A model generated the notes under the pieces. That model made no database searches. It was not told the origin of the DNA and saw only the letters and a list, made by a program, of their open reading frames with translations. A stretch of DNA of 64,000 nucleotides, from contig JAFKJU010000007.1 in the NCBI GenBank assembly GCA_017305935.1, forward strand, positions 248,001-312,000. Direction: 5' to 3'. Shown piece after piece: positions 1 through 9,361 of this stretch; position 1 is the first letter of the stretch, and each line of letters begins with the position of its first letter. Made by a program: the position numbers and the translations under genes. This DNA comes from Hyphomicrobiales bacterium (GTDB taxonomy: Bacteria > Pseudomonadota > Alphaproteobacteria > Rhizobiales > Rhizobiaceae).

Positions 1-2345
1 TCAACGCCTTCACGCTCTATCGCGGCATCGTGCTCGGCATTGCCGGCCTGCTGGCGCTGTTCCTCACCATCCTGTTCGTGGTCAAGGGCACCTCGATGCT
101 GCCGGCCACGGCAGCGCTCGCCTGGGCGGTGCTCGCCTATATCTGCGTCGATTTCGGCTTCCTCGAAAAGCTGATCAGCATCACCTCCTCCGACCAGCGA
201 ATATGGCGCGCCTGCGCCGAAGTGGCGCTCGCCTCCAGCCTGGTGATCTTCCTGTTCACCTATCTGAACCTCGCCCGCTGGCACACCCATCTCGGCTATG
301 TCACCTTCGCCTGGATCCTCGGGCTCGCCGCCCTGTTCGGGGTCGCCATCTACGATCCCTCCATCGCGTCGGGCATCGCCCGGCTCTCCTTCGCGCTGAC
401 CGCCAGCGTCGGCATCGTGCTGATCATCTATCTCGGCTTCAACCGCTACGACCGCGCCATCCTGCTGGTGCCCGCCTGGGCGCTGATTCTCGTCTGGCTG
501 TTCGGCGCCTGGCTGACGGTGACGGGGCAATTGTCGAACGACATCATCCAGCCAGCGCTCGGCGGCGGGCTGGTGCTGATCGTGCTGCTGATCGGCTTTA
601 CCGTCATGCAGCATGCCTTTGCCGGCGGCGCCTATCAGCAGGGGCTGTTTTCCGATCTGGAGCGGCAGGCCCTGGCGCTGACCGGCTCCGGCGACACCGT
701 CTGGGACTGGGACGTGGCGCGCGACCGCGTCGTCACCATTCCCGATATTTCGATGAAGCTCGGCCTTCCCCCCGGCTCGATGCACGGGCCGGCGCGCAAC
801 TGGCTGCCGCGCCTGCATCCCGACGACCGCGACCGGTTCCGCGCCACGCTCGACGTGCTGCTGGAACATCGTCGCGGCCGGCTGAACCATGAATTCCGCA
901 TCCGCGCCGAGGACGGCCATTTCCACTGGCTGGCGATCCGCGCCCGGCCGGTGCTCGGCTCCAACGGCGAAATCATCCGCTGCGTCGGCACCGTCGTCGA
1001 TGTGACCGAGCAGAAGAATTCCGTCGAGCGGCTGCTGCACGACGCCATGCATGACAATTTGACCGGCCTGCCGAACCGCCAGGTCTTCCTGGACCGTCTC
1101 GAAAGCGTGCTGGCGCTCGCCTCCACCGGCGAGAGCGTGCGCCCGACGGTGATGGCCATCGACATCGACCGCTACAAGCAGGTCAACGACACGCTCGGCA
1201 TCGCCGCCGGCGACAATATCCTCATCGCGCTGACCCGCCGGCTGCGGCGCCTGCTGAAGCCACAGGACACCCTGGCGCGGCTTTCCGGCGACCAGTTCGG
1301 CCTGATCCTCGTCTCCGAGCGCGACCCGGCCAAGGTGGCGGATTTCGCCGATGCGCTGTCCAAGGCGATCATGGTGCCGCTGAATTTTGCCAATCGCGAG
1401 ATCATCCTCACCGCGTCCATCGGCCTTGCCTCCTGGGTCGACCAGCAGGAAAGTGCCGCCGGCCTGCTCAACGACGCGGAACTGGCGATGTACCGGGCCA
1501 AGCGCGCCGGCGGCAACCGCGTCGAGCCCTTCCAGCCGGCCTTCCGCAGCTTCGGCGCCGACCGGCTGCAGCTCGAATCCGACCTGCGCCGCGCCATCGA
1601 GCGCAAGGAACTGTCGCTGGTCTACCAGCCGATCGTGCGGCTCACCGATGCGGAAATCGTCGGCTTCGAGGCGTTGATGCGCTGGGATCATCCCAAGCGC
1701 GGCGTCGTGCCGCCGATGGAATTCATCCCGGTCGCCGAATCCTCCGATCTCATCGCCCCGCTCGGCGTTTTCGCGCTCGAAAGGGCGACCTCGGATTTCG
1801 TTCATTGGCAGCAATTTGCCGGCGACGTGCCGATCTTCATCTCGGTCAACCTGTCCAGCGCGCAGCTGCTCAACAACGAGCTTTATTCGGACGTCCGGGC
1901 CATTCTCGCGAAAACCCATTGCCCACCGGAGCGCATCAAGCTGGAACTGACCGAATCCATGGTCATGGAAAACCCGGAACAGGCGCGGCTGGTGCTCGAC
2001 AAGCTCAAGGAAACCGGCCTGGGCCTGGCGCTGGACGATTTCGGCACAGGCTATTCCTCGCTGGGTTACCTCACCCGTTTCCCCTTCGACACGATCAAGA
2101 TCGACAAGGCGCTGGTGCGTGACACCACGCCGAAGCGGCCGATCCTGTTGCGCTCGATCATCTCCATGGCCAGCGAACTCGACATGCAGGTGGTCGCCGA
2201 GGGCATCGAGTCGGAAGAGGACGCCGCCGAACTTGGCAAGCTCGGCTGTCATTTCGGCCAAAGCTATTTCTTCGGCCCGCCCATCGGCGCGGATTCCGTG
2301 TTGCGCCTGCTGAAGGAGCGATTTCCGCTGACCAAGCGGGCGTAA
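1..2345 (+). CDS. Membrane-bound EAL phosphodiesterase with degenerate GGDEF domain (5' partial)
   Basis: Probable cyclic-di-GMP phosphodiesterase at the inner membrane. The reading frame is open to the left edge, so the true start and probably a periplasmic sensor domain lie outside the window. Counting from the first in-frame GTG at 30, residues 1-215 hold about seven hydrophobic helices, resembling the 7TMR-DISM transmembrane module. A PAS/PAC domain follows (about 225-330, ending in DVTEQK), then GGDEF (about 345-505) and EAL (about 525-765). The GGDEF signature reads SGDQF (419-423) and no RxxD inhibitory site precedes it, so cyclase activity is unlikely. The EAL motif is intact (547-549), as is the later DDFGTGYSS loop. 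I infer a phosphodiesterase whose GGDEF domain may only bind GTP. The next gene converges on it. Confidence 0.9.
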   Translation, partial: NAFTLYRGIVLGIAGLLALFLTILFVVKGTSMLPATAALAWAVLAYICVDFGFLEKLISITSSDQRIWRACAEVALASSLVIFLFTYLNLARWHTHLGYVTFAWILGLAALFGVAIYDPSIASGIARLSFALTASVGIVLIIYLGFNRYDRAILLVPAWALILVWLFGAWLTVTGQLSNDIIQPALGGGLVLIVLLIGFTVMQHAFAGGAYQQGLFSDLERQALALTGSGDTVWDWDVARDRVVTIPDISMKLGLPPGSMHGPARNWLPRLHPDDRDRFRATLDVLLEHRRGRLNHEFRIRAEDGHFHWLAIRARPVLGSNGEIIRCVGTVVDVTEQKNSVERLLHDAMHDNLTGLPNRQVFLDRLESVLALASTGESVRPTVMAIDIDRYKQVNDTLGIAAGDNILIALTRRLRRLLKPQDTLARLSGDQFGLILVSERDPAKVADFADALSKAIMVPLNFANREIILTASIGLASWVDQQESAAGLLNDAELAMYRAKRAGGNRVEPFQPAFRSFGADRLQLESDLRRAIERKELSLVYQPIVRLTDAEIVGFEALMRWDHPKRGVVPPMEFIPVAESSDLIAPLGVFALERATSDFVHWQQFAGDVPIFISVNLSSAQLLNNELYSDVRAILAKTHCPPERIKLELTESMVMENPEQARLVLDKLKETGLGLALDDFGTGYSSLGYLTRFPFDTIKIDKALVRDTTPKRPILLRSIISMASELDMQVVAEGIESEEDAAELGKLGCHFGQSYFFGPPIGADSVLRLLKERFPLTKRA

Positions 2346-2395
2346 AACCCGAGCGAATCCAAGCCGTGCGGGTGCGGTTCCTCCCCTTCTCCGCG

Positions 2396-3493
2396 CTATT
2401 CTGAAGCCTTCTTTTCCGACGCCGGCGGATCGAAGCTTTTCGCGTCATAAATCAGCTTGTGGATGAATTCGAGCTTGCCGACCACCGCCGGCGACAGCAC
2501 GAAAGGGTAAAGATCCGGCTGACCCATGCTGCGGTGGATGCTGTTCAGCGCCACCGACAGCGGCACCCAGGCGTCGACGAGCTGCTGGGCGCTTCGGGCG
2601 GCATAAGGGTTGAATGTGACTTCGGTCGCCATCTCGTCATGCCCCTTGGGGTCGATCGCCAGCCCATAGGCGCGCGCCGTTTCCAGCGTGTCGACGATAT
2701 GCAGGTAATGAGCGAAGCATTCGGCAAAGTCCTCCCAGGGGTGGACGCTGGCATAGGCGCTGATGAAATCGCTCTGCCAATCCGCCCGGGCGCCGTTGTC
2801 GTAATGGCGCTGCAGGGCGGCGGCGTAGTCCTCGCGCTCATCGCCGAAGACGGCGCGGAAGGGTTCGAAGCGGTTGCGGTCTCGCACCAGCCTGTTCCAG
2901 ATGAAATGCCCGGACTCGTGGCGGAAATGGCCGAGCAGGGTGCGATAATGCTCGTTCATCTCGGTACGCGCCGCCTCGCGGGTGACGTCGTCGGCCTCGG
3001 CGACGCGGATGGCGATCAGGCCTTCGTCGTGGCCGGTCATCGCCGGAGTGACGCTGCCGTCCGGGTTGACGGTGTCCTCCAGGAAATCGAAGACCAGGCC
3101 GCCCTGCGGATCTTCGACGCGATCCGGGCGCGGCAGCTTCAGCCGCAGGAAGGAATAGAATAGATGGCGCTGTGCCTGGCCGATGCGCCGCCAGCGCTCG
3201 ATACCCTCGGGGGTTTCGATGTTGGGCACCAGCCGGTTGTGGCGGCAGGCCTCGCAATAGACGGCACCGGACTCGGCCGGGACGGTCCAGTTGCAGATGT
3301 CGAGATCGGCATTGGCGCAGAAGCGCACGCGCTGCTCCGGCCGTGCGATCACCCGCCAGGCGTCACCCTCTTCCTCGAAGGCATGGATCGCCATCGTCTC
3401 CGGCACGAAGCCGAGCCGATGGCCGCAATTGACGCAGCTTCTATTGTCGAAATGCGCCGTCAGTCCGCAATGGTCGCAGGTATAGAGCCTCAT
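2396..3493 (-). CDS. Zinc-ribbon putative metallopeptidase (COG4307 type)
   Basis: A 365-residue protein of a family annotated as putative zinc-binding metallopeptidase; no substrate is known to me. The N-terminus has a zinc ribbon with cysteine pairs at C6/C9 and C20/C23, and a second cysteine-rich patch follows at about 59-83. The catalytic HExxH-like motif is HESGH at 192-196, inside GHFRHESGHFIWN, and a downstream acidic stretch (WEDFAECFAHYLH) could give the third zinc ligand. There is no signal peptide, so it is probably cytoplasmic. It starts at the ATG at 3493. Family membership is fairly sure; the peptidase activity is inferred from the motif. Confidence 0.85.
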   Translation of the reverse strand: MRLYTCDHCGLTAHFDNRSCVNCGHRLGFVPETMAIHAFEEEGDAWRVIARPEQRVRFCANADLDICNWTVPAESGAVYCEACRHNRLVPNIETPEGIERWRRIGQAQRHLFYSFLRLKLPRPDRVEDPQGGLVFDFLEDTVNPDGSVTPAMTGHDEGLIAIRVAEADDVTREAARTEMNEHYRTLLGHFRHESGHFIWNRLVRDRNRFEPFRAVFGDEREDYAAALQRHYDNGARADWQSDFISAYASVHPWEDFAECFAHYLHIVDTLETARAYGLAIDPKGHDEMATEVTFNPYAARSAQQLVDAWVPLSVALNSIHRSMGQPDLYPFVLSPAVVGKLEFIHKLIYDAKSFDPPASEKKASE

Positions 3494-3574
3494 GCGCCTA
3501 CGCGCCCCCTGTTCGTCGAAAAGCCTGCCGCGGCAGGCCGGGCAGGCTTTCGAATTCGGTTGTCCGCCAGCGGA

Positions 3575-3766
3575 TCAGAGACGGTCGATCCCGTCCTTCA
3601 CCGCATCCTTGACCTTGCCGGTCGCAACCTGGGCGCGACCCTTGGCTTCCTGGACATGGCCTTCCGCTTCCATCTTCGGGCTATCGACGGCGTCGCCGAC
3701 GGCCTTCTTGACCTTGCCGGCGGCCTGGTTGGCGTATCCCTGAACCTTATCGGTGGTGCTACCCAT
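3575..3766 (-). CDS. CsbD family stress protein
   Basis: A 63-residue hydrophilic, Lys/Ala/Gly-rich protein beginning MGSTTDKVQGYANQAAGK, the usual CsbD pattern of short amphipathic repeats (GKVKKAVGDA, AKGRAQVATGKVKDAV). CsbD proteins are general-stress proteins whose biochemical role is not settled. I chose the start at 3766 because a strong ribosome binding site, TAAGGAGA, lies just upstream, and longer in-frame starts only add unrelated sequence. A GGAAC-N17-CGTT promoter lies 62 bases upstream, which fits control by the EcfG general stress sigma factor. Confidence 0.9.
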   Translation of the reverse strand: MGSTTDKVQGYANQAAGKVKKAVGDAVDSPKMEAEGHVQEAKGRAQVATGKVKDAVKDGIDRL

Positions 3767-3827
3767 CAAAAATCTCCTTAGGCTACCATGAGCGCTACGA
3801 ATGCTGAATTCGTGCTTGCACCTGATA

Positions 3828-3853
3828 AACGGCAGGAGCTTCGTTTTCGTTCC
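3828..3853 (-). promoter_or_regulatory. EcfG (RpoE2)-type promoter of the csbD gene
   Basis: On the minus strand the sequence reads GGAAC, 17 bases, CGTT. This is an exact match to the alphaproteobacterial EcfG/RpoE2 general stress promoter consensus, GGAAC-N16/17-CGTT. It lies 62 bases upstream of the csbD start and points at it. The match is seen directly; its use is inferred from the known stress role of CsbD and of this sigma factor. Confidence 0.75.
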
Positions 3854-3961
3854 CCGGCGGCGCAGAAATTCGTCAGCCGTCCACGGCCAGACGATCGGCG
3901 CGCGGTTTCGGCCCGGCCACTCGCCCCCGTCGTCCACTACGCGCTCCGGTAGAATCTCCGG

Positions 3962-4567
3962 TCAGGCGTGGCCGGCATCGCGCGACAGCATGGCGGGGGT
4001 GACCCCCATCAGGGCAAGCGCGCGCTCATACTTGTCGTCGAGATTGTTATCGAAGATCAGTTCTTCGCTGGCCGGGCAGTTCAGCCAGCCATTGGTGGCG
4101 ATCTCGCGCTCCAGCTGGCCGGCGCCCCAGCCGGCGTAACCCAGCATCATCGTCGCGCGGCGCGGACCGCGGCCATTGGAAATCGCCCGGACCACGTCCA
4201 GCGTCGCCGTCAACGAGATGTCATCACTGATCGGTATGCTGCTGTCGCTGGCATAGTCGTCGGAATGCAGCACGAAGCCGCGCCCCGTCTCCACCGGCCC
4301 GCCGGAGCGGATCGGGAAATGCCGCGTCTCGTCCGGCAGCAGGATGGCGTCGTTCTTGCGGATGAGCTGCAGGTGCAGCAGCACGTCGGTGAAGGTGATC
4401 GATTGCGGCTGGTTGATGACGAAACCCATGGCGCCTGCCGAGGAATGGGCGCAGACATAGACGACCGAGCGGGCGAAATTGCTGTCGAACATGCCGGGCA
4501 TGGCGATCAGAAAGTGCCCATCCAGAAACCCGCGTTCGCGCTTGTCCGTCAATGCCGACAGCTTCAT
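3962..4567 (-). CDS. YqgE/AlgH family protein (UPF0301)
   Basis: A 201-residue YqgE/AlgH (DUF179) protein. Family hallmarks are [23 protein letters not shown] near the N-terminus, [10 protein letters not shown], and [19 protein letters not shown]. In other bacteria these proteins are linked to alginate regulation or have no defined function; here no job can be assigned. I chose the ATG at 4567 ([14 protein letters not shown]) because GGAGGGC lies a few bases upstream and the longer frame adds 42 non-family residues. It is transcribed away from the DsbD-like gene, with about 160 bases between the two starts. Confidence 0.88.
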   Translation of the reverse strand: MKLSALTDKRERGFLDGHFLIAMPGMFDSNFARSVVYVCAHSSAGAMGFVINQPQSITFTDVLLHLQLIRKNDAILLPDETRHFPIRSGGPVETGRGFVLHSDDYASDSSIPISDDISLTATLDVVRAISNGRGPRRATMMLGYAGWGAGQLEREIATNGWLNCPASEELIFDNNLDDKYERALALMGVTPAMLSRDAGHA

Positions 4568-4725
4568 AGGCCCTCCGATCCGTTGCACCGGACGCATGGG
4601 CCCTTGGCCGGCCGCGCCTGATTTGCGTCTCATCAAGAAGATGGGGCAATGATGCGGCGCAATCAACCGAAAATCAACGTCGACCGCCTTCATGTTTGCA
4701 TCATGCTCGGCTAAACCACGATGCC

Positions 4726-5565
4726 ATGAAGAGAATTTTTTCGCATGCCCTCCTTGCCGCAGGTGCCGCAGCCGGCCTCACCCTGTCCTTCATCCTACCC
4801 TCGCCCGCAGCGGCCGCGATGAGCAGGTGGGCGGAAAGCGAGGGCGGGCGAATGCGCATCGTGGCGCTGCCGCCGGATGCCTCCGGCCATATCCGCGCCG
4901 GCCTGCAGATCGAGCCGAAACCCGGCTGGATCACCTATTGGCGCGAGCCCGGCGAAAGCGGTATTCCGCCCCAGGTCGCGGCCCTGCCCGGCGGCAACGT
5001 CTCGCTGAAGGCGATCGCCTATCCCGTGCCCAAGCACATCACCGCCGGCCCGGCCAATGATTTCGGCTATGACGGTCCGGTGACCCTGCCGCTCTCCTTT
5101 GCGGTGGCCGAGCACGGTAAGGCGGCGCAGATCGATGCGCAGGCCTTCATCGGCGTCTGCAAGAACATCTGCATCCCCTTCCAGGCGACGTTTTCGCTGC
5201 CGGTGACCGGCAAGGGCGGCAGCCATGCCGAGGAGATCACGATCCTCGACGCCGCCGCCGCGCGGCTTCCAGAACAGCCGGGCGCGGATTTTTCCGTTGC
5301 CGCCTTCGCGCTGACGCCGGATCTGGGCCGCCTGCAGGTCCAGCTCAAGCTGCCGGGCGGCGCGCATGATGCCGACATCATCGTCACCGGCCCGGCCGGT
5401 TATGTCTTTACCCGTCAGGACAAGGCGAGACCCGTCGAAGGCGGGCTTTCGACCGAGATCGTGCTGCCGCAACTGCCGCGCAACTACGCGCCGAGGGGCA
5501 AACAATGGCGCATCCTGGTGAAAAGTGGCGCACGGGCGATGGAAACCGTCCTTGCCTTTCGGTGA
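4726..5565 (+). CDS. Periplasmic DsbD-alpha/ScsB-like disulfide protein
   Basis: A 279-residue exported protein. A clear signal peptide (about 1-31, ending PSPAAAA) is followed by a DsbD N-terminal (alpha)-like immunoglobulin fold. The motif [11 protein letters not shown] carries two cysteines (C145 and C149), the likely redox-active pair. Full DsbD/ScsB proteins also have a membrane beta domain and a thioredoxin gamma domain. Neither is present here or next door, so its electron donor must be encoded elsewhere. The ATG at 4726 gives a clean signal peptide; a TTG at 4696 in the same frame would lengthen it without benefit. Confidence 0.78.
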   Translation: MKRIFSHALLAAGAAAGLTLSFILPSPAAAAMSRWAESEGGRMRIVALPPDASGHIRAGLQIEPKPGWITYWREPGESGIPPQVAALPGGNVSLKAIAYPVPKHITAGPANDFGYDGPVTLPLSFAVAEHGKAAQIDAQAFIGVCKNICIPFQATFSLPVTGKGGSHAEEITILDAAAARLPEQPGADFSVAAFALTPDLGRLQVQLKLPGGAHDADIIVTGPAGYVFTRQDKARPVEGGLSTEIVLPQLPRNYAPRGKQWRILVKSGARAMETVLAFR

Positions 5566-5669
5566 CCTGCGGATATAGTTCCCGGCGAAGGGATAAAAGC
5601 CAAGGAAATCCCGATAGTTGAGCGCCGGCCTTATGGCCGGGCCGCATTTTCACCACGAGGAGACCGATC

Positions 5670-6155
5670 ATGACCATTGCTATCGGCAGCCGCCTGCCCC
5701 AGGCCACATTCAAGGAAAAAACCGCGGACGGCCCGGTGGAGATCACCACCGACCAGCTGTTTGCCGGCAAGCGCGTCGTGCTGTTCGCCGTGCCCGGCGC
5801 CTTCACCCCGACCTGCTCGCTCAACCACCTGCCCGGCTATCTCGACAATCGCGACGCCATCCTCGCCAAGGGCGTGGACGACATCGCCGTCGTCGCCGTC
5901 AACGATTGGCATGTGATGGGCGCCTGGGCGCAATCGTCCGGCGGGCTCGGCAAGATCCATTTCCTCGCCGATTGGGACGGCGCCTTCACCAAAGCGCTTG
6001 GCCTCGACGTCGATCTCTCGGGCGGCGGCCTGGGCGTGCGCTCAAAGCGCTATTCGATGCTGGTCGAGGACGGCGTGGTCAAGTCGCTGAACGTCGAGGA
6101 AAGCCCTGGACAGGCGACCGTCTCCGCCGCAGACGCCATGCTGCAGCAGATCTGA
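5670..6155 (+). CDS. Peroxiredoxin, Prx5/AhpE-like, 1-Cys
   Basis: A 161-residue thiol peroxidase that reduces hydrogen peroxide or organic hydroperoxides. The catalytic loop PGAFTPTCS contains the peroxidatic Cys49 and matches the Prx5 subfamily PxxxTxxC pattern. No other cysteine occurs in the protein, so it must work as a 1-Cys enzyme with glutathione/glutaredoxin or thioredoxin as reductant. The start follows a GAGGAG ribosome binding site. A strong hairpin with a T run follows the gene, so it is probably a single-gene transcript. Confidence 0.92.
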   Translation: MTIAIGSRLPQATFKEKTADGPVEITTDQLFAGKRVVLFAVPGAFTPTCSLNHLPGYLDNRDAILAKGVDDIAVVAVNDWHVMGAWAQSSGGLGKIHFLADWDGAFTKALGLDVDLSGGGLGVRSKRYSMLVEDGVVKSLNVEESPGQATVSAADAMLQQI

Positions 6156-6202
6156 GAATCGATTTCACGAGTCGCAACGGGGCTTTGCCCCAAAACATTC
6201 AA

Positions 6203-6235
6203 GCCGCCCGCGAGCTTTCTCCGGGCGGCTTTTTC
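6203..6235 (+). terminator. Rho-independent terminator after the peroxiredoxin gene
   Basis: The arms GCCGCCCG (6203-6210) and CGGGCGGC (6222-6229) form an 8-base GC stem with an 11-base loop, followed at once by TTTTTC. It lies 48 bases after the stop codon, just before the end of the convergent Dabb gene. Confidence 0.8.
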
Positions 6236-6236
6236 A

Positions 6237-6545
6237 TCAGACGATCATGTCGAAGACCAGCAGGCCCGACAGGCCGCCATCCAGCGCCGCGACGATGCGG
6301 TCGCCGACGGCGACATGCTCGGGATGCACCAGATAGGCGTCGCGGGCCGCCGCATCCTCGAAGGTCACGACGAAACCGTCGACGAAGCCGCCGTTCAGCC
6401 CCTCCGGCGAGACATTCGGCCCGAACTTGACGTCGACCATCCCCGGAATCACCGCCTTCAGCGCCGCCACGGCCTCGAAAATCTCCTGCTTGTCCGCCGC
6501 CTGTAACGCGGCCTTGAAGCGCAGGAATACACAATGCAGGATCAT
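6237..6545 (-). CDS. Dabb family (stress-responsive alpha/beta barrel) protein
   Basis: A 102-residue single-domain Dabb (stress responsive A/B barrel) protein. The family pattern is visible: MILHCVFLRFK at the start, then GMVDVKFGPNVSPEG, the conserved aromatic/acidic segment GFVVTFEDAAARDAYLVHPEHV, and a C-terminal strand. These small ferredoxin-fold dimers have varied or unknown roles, so no specific function is claimed. The start at 6545 has a GAGAGGG ribosome binding site. Confidence 0.85.
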   Translation of the reverse strand: MILHCVFLRFKAALQAADKQEIFEAVAALKAVIPGMVDVKFGPNVSPEGLNGGFVDGFVVTFEDAAARDAYLVHPEHVAVGDRIVAALDGGLSGLLVFDMIV

Positions 6546-6580
6546 TCACCCTCTCCCTCTCGGTGTTTTATCCGCCGACC

Positions 6581-6650
6581 TTAGAGCATAATCCGGCCGG
6601 AGTGAAACGAGGATCGACAAGATTATGCTTCAAACAAAAGAGCTTAGAGT
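6581..6650. repeat. Rhizobial-type intergenic palindrome (GCATAATC family)
   Basis: Inverted arms GCATAATC (6586-6593) and GATTATGC (6621-6628) are flanked by TTAGA on the left and by CAAACAAAAGAGCTTAGAGT on the right. The layout and flanks resemble the abundant short palindromic intergenic elements of Rhizobium and Mesorhizobium chromosomes, from memory. It lies in the gap between the Dabb gene and rnhA, which both read leftward. Confidence 0.6.
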
Positions 6651-6714
6651 GCCGACCTGATTCAATCAGATCGAACAGCGCTCCAGAAGGATTCGGGCGC
6701 ACTGCAAGCGGCGC

Positions 6715-7152
6715 TCACCGCTTGAACGGCTCCATGCCCTTGCGAGCGAGTTCGTCGGCGCGTTCGTTTTCCGGGTGGCCGGCATGGCCCTTGACCCAGT
6801 GCCAGCGGATGGTGTGCCGCTGTGTGGCCTCGTCGAGCGCCTGCCAGAGTTCGCCATTCTTCACCGGCTTCTTGTCCGCGGTGCGCCAGCCGTTGCGTTT
6901 CCAGCCGTGAATCCACTTGGAAATGCCGTCCATGACGTATTTGCTGTCGGTATAGAGGTCGATGTCGCAGGCTGCCTTGAGGGCGTTGAGGGCGGAGATC
7001 GCCGCCATCAGTTCCATGCGATTGTTGGTGGTGCCGGCCTCACCGCCGAACATGTCCTTTTCGACATCGCCATAGCGCAGCACCGCGCCCCAGCCGCCCG
7101 GCCCGGGATTGCCCGAGCAGGCGCCGTCGGTAAAAATCTCGATCTTCTTCAT
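6715..7152 (-). CDS. rnhA: Ribonuclease HI
   Basis: A 145-residue RNase HI that degrades RNA in RNA-DNA hybrids (primer and R-loop removal). The catalytic carboxylates are present: D9 ([17 protein letters not shown]), E47 (NNRMEL), D69 (LYTDSKYV) and the C-terminal D in [12 protein letters not shown], together with the WVKGHAGH loop. Its start overlaps the thrB stop by one base (TAATG), so it is translationally coupled in the ispH-thrB-rnhA transcript. Confidence 0.97.
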   Translation of the reverse strand: MKKIEIFTDGACSGNPGPGGWGAVLRYGDVEKDMFGGEAGTTNNRMELMAAISALNALKAACDIDLYTDSKYVMDGISKWIHGWKRNGWRTADKKPVKNGELWQALDEATQRHTIRWHWVKGHAGHPENERADELARKGMEPFKR

Positions 7153-8117
7153 TATCGCGTCAGGCCGTATTCGCTGACCGAGGCGATAGCGGCGTGGAAG
7201 CGCAGCTTGCGCAGATATTCCAGCGGATCCTTCTTGACGACCAGAGCGCCGGCCGGCGTCATCAGCCAGTCGTAGAGGCGGGTGAGGAAGAAACGCAGCG
7301 CCGAGCCGCGCGCCAGGATCGGCAGGACGGCAGCTTCCGCGTCGGTGAGCGGGCGGACGCTTTCATAGCCTTCGAGCAGCGCCATGCCCTTGGTCATGTT
7401 GTAGGAACCGTCCTTTTCGAAGCACCAGGCATTCAGGCAGATCGAGACGTCATAGGCGAGCAGGTCGTTGCAGGCGAAATAGAAATCGATCAGACCCGAT
7501 AGACGGTCGTTCAGGAAAAAGACGTTGTCGGGGAAAAGATCGGCGTGGATGACGCCGGCGGGCAGATCGGACGGCCAGTTCGCCGCCAGAAAATCCATCT
7601 CGCCGCGAATTTCGGCCTGCAGGCCGGGCTCGACCTCGTCGGCGCGCGCTTCCGACTTGTCCCACAGCACCCGCCAGCCGTCGATCGACAGGGCATTCGG
7701 GCGCTTGAGCGGAAAATCCGCACCGGCGACGTGCATCTTCGCCAGCGCCTCGCCGACATCCCGGCAATGGCGGGCATCGGGTTTGCGCAGCCACATGCCT
7801 TCGAGGAAGGAGATCAGCGCCGCAGGCCGGCCGGAGAGTTCGCCGAGCAACTCGCCGTCCCGGCGCGGCAGAGGCAGCGGGCAGGACAGGCCGCGATCGG
7901 CCAGATGCTGCATCAGGCCGAGGAAGAACGGCAGATCCGATTTCTCCACCCGCTTTTCGTAAAGCGTCAGGATCAGCGGAAAACGGCTGGTATGCAGCAG
8001 GAAGTTGGAATTCTCCACCCCCTCGGCGATGCCCTTGTAGGAGAGCAATTCTCCTGCCTCGTATTGCGCCAGAAACGCCTTCAGATCGTCTTCGGTGATA
8101 TCGGTATAGACTGCCAA
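7152..8117 (-). CDS. thrB: Homoserine kinase (type II, APH-like fold)
   Basis: A 321-residue homoserine kinase of the aminoglycoside-phosphotransferase-like class, making O-phosphohomoserine from homoserine and ATP for threonine synthesis. Evidence is the N-terminus [30 protein letters not shown] near the nucleotide site, the catalytic loop HADLFPDN (191-198) and the metal-binding LIDFYF (D211). The start codon is TTG at 8117; the conserved N-terminus supports it although the ribosome binding site is weak. It lies between ispH and rnhA, the usual rhizobial order. Confidence 0.95.
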   Translation of the reverse strand: MAVYTDITEDDLKAFLAQYEAGELLSYKGIAEGVENSNFLLHTSRFPLILTLYEKRVEKSDLPFFLGLMQHLADRGLSCPLPLPRRDGELLGELSGRPAALISFLEGMWLRKPDARHCRDVGEALAKMHVAGADFPLKRPNALSIDGWRVLWDKSEARADEVEPGLQAEIRGEMDFLAANWPSDLPAGVIHADLFPDNVFFLNDRLSGLIDFYFACNDLLAYDVSICLNAWCFEKDGSYNMTKGMALLEGYESVRPLTDAEAAVLPILARGSALRFFLTRLYDWLMTPAGALVVKKDPLEYLRKLRFHAAIASVSEYGLTR

Positions 8118-8173
8118 GATCGTGGTCTTTCGGATGGAATTTTTAGGTGAAAACCTTCGCGCGGGACCGGCCT

Positions 8174-9178
8174 TCAGCCGTTGACGAAGGCCATATCCTC
8201 GTGTTCAAGCGGAATGCTGCGCAATTCACGGTTGACCAGGAAGTGCTCGTTTTCTTCCACCGTCTCCGCCAGTTCGACGCGGGCGTCGAAACGCTCGCGG
8301 AAAGCGGCGATGATCTCGTTGACGATCACTTCCGGGGCGGACGCGCCGGCGGACATGCCGAGCGTCGAGATCGGGCCGATGGTATCCCAGTCGATTTCCG
8401 AAGCGCGCTGCACCAGCATGGAGCGCGTGGCCCCTGCACGGAGTGCCACCTCGACCAGCCGCTTGGAATTGGAAGAATTCGGCGCTCCGACGACGATGAA
8501 CAGGTCGCAGCCGGGGGCCGCAGCCTTCACCGCATCCTGGCGGTTGGTGGTTGCGTAACAGATCGAATCCGCCGCCGGGGCCGTCAGGTTGGGGAAGCGC
8601 TGCATCAGCCGCGCGATGACGCCGGCGGTATCGTCCACCGACAGCGTCGTCTGCGTCACATAGCCGAGATTGTCGGGATCGGCGGGCACATAGGCATCGA
8701 CATCCTCGACCGTCTCGATCAGCGACACAGACCCCTCCGGCAATTGGCCCATGGTGCCGATCACCTCCGGATGGCCGGCATGGCCGATGAGGATGACATG
8801 GCGGCCGAGGCGCTGGTGGCGCATCGCCTGCTTATGCACTTTCGAAACCAGCGGGCAGGTGGCGTCGAGATAGAACAGGTTGCGGGCGACCGCATCCTCC
8901 GGCACGGATTTCGGCACGCCATGGGCGGAAAACACCACCGGCTGCTGGCGATGCTCCGCCGGGATCTCGTCGAGTTCCTCGACGAAGACCGCGCCCTTGG
9001 CCTCCAGCCCCTCGACGACATAACGGTTATGGACGATCTCGTGACGCACATAGACCGGCGCGCCATAGGATTTCAGCGCGAGAACCACGATCTGGATGGC
9101 GCGGTCCACGCCGGCGCAGAAGCCGCGCGGCCCGCAGAGCCGGATCGTCAAGGGCGGTTTGGAAACGGCGATATCCAT
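8174..9178 (-). CDS. ispH: 4-hydroxy-3-methylbut-2-enyl diphosphate reductase
   Basis: A 334-residue IspH (LytB), the last enzyme of the MEP pathway, which reduces HMBPP to IPP and DMAPP with a 4Fe-4S cluster. The three cluster cysteines are seen at C21 (GPRGFCAGV), C108 ([11 protein letters not shown]) and C207 ([11 protein letters not shown]). The substrate-binding histidines sit in RHEIVHN, FSAHGV and GHAGHPE, and NSSNSKRL is near the C-terminus. It is first in the leftward ispH-thrB-rnhA run, 56 bases before thrB. dxs, the first enzyme of the same pathway, lies about 27 kb away. Confidence 0.97.
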   Translation of the reverse strand: MDIAVSKPPLTIRLCGPRGFCAGVDRAIQIVVLALKSYGAPVYVRHEIVHNRYVVEGLEAKGAVFVEELDEIPAEHRQQPVVFSAHGVPKSVPEDAVARNLFYLDATCPLVSKVHKQAMRHQRLGRHVILIGHAGHPEVIGTMGQLPEGSVSLIETVEDVDAYVPADPDNLGYVTQTTLSVDDTAGVIARLMQRFPNLTAPAADSICYATTNRQDAVKAAAPGCDLFIVVGAPNSSNSKRLVEVALRAGATRSMLVQRASEIDWDTIGPISTLGMSAGASAPEVIVNEIIAAFRERFDARVELAETVEENEHFLVNRELRSIPLEHEDMAFVNG

Positions 9179-9361
9179 GCCTGTCCTGCCTCACTCTTCT
9201 AGCGCGGCGGGAAAAGGATGAGTCTTTCGAATCCCTTGACGCGCGCTGTTCATCCTGTTCGACATCGCGTTCATGTATCGCATGATGTCGTTCGATGGCG
9301 ATGTAACACAAAATGCCGACGATGAAACGGCAAAGCGGCAAAAAGCGCTTGCCCCTCCCCT

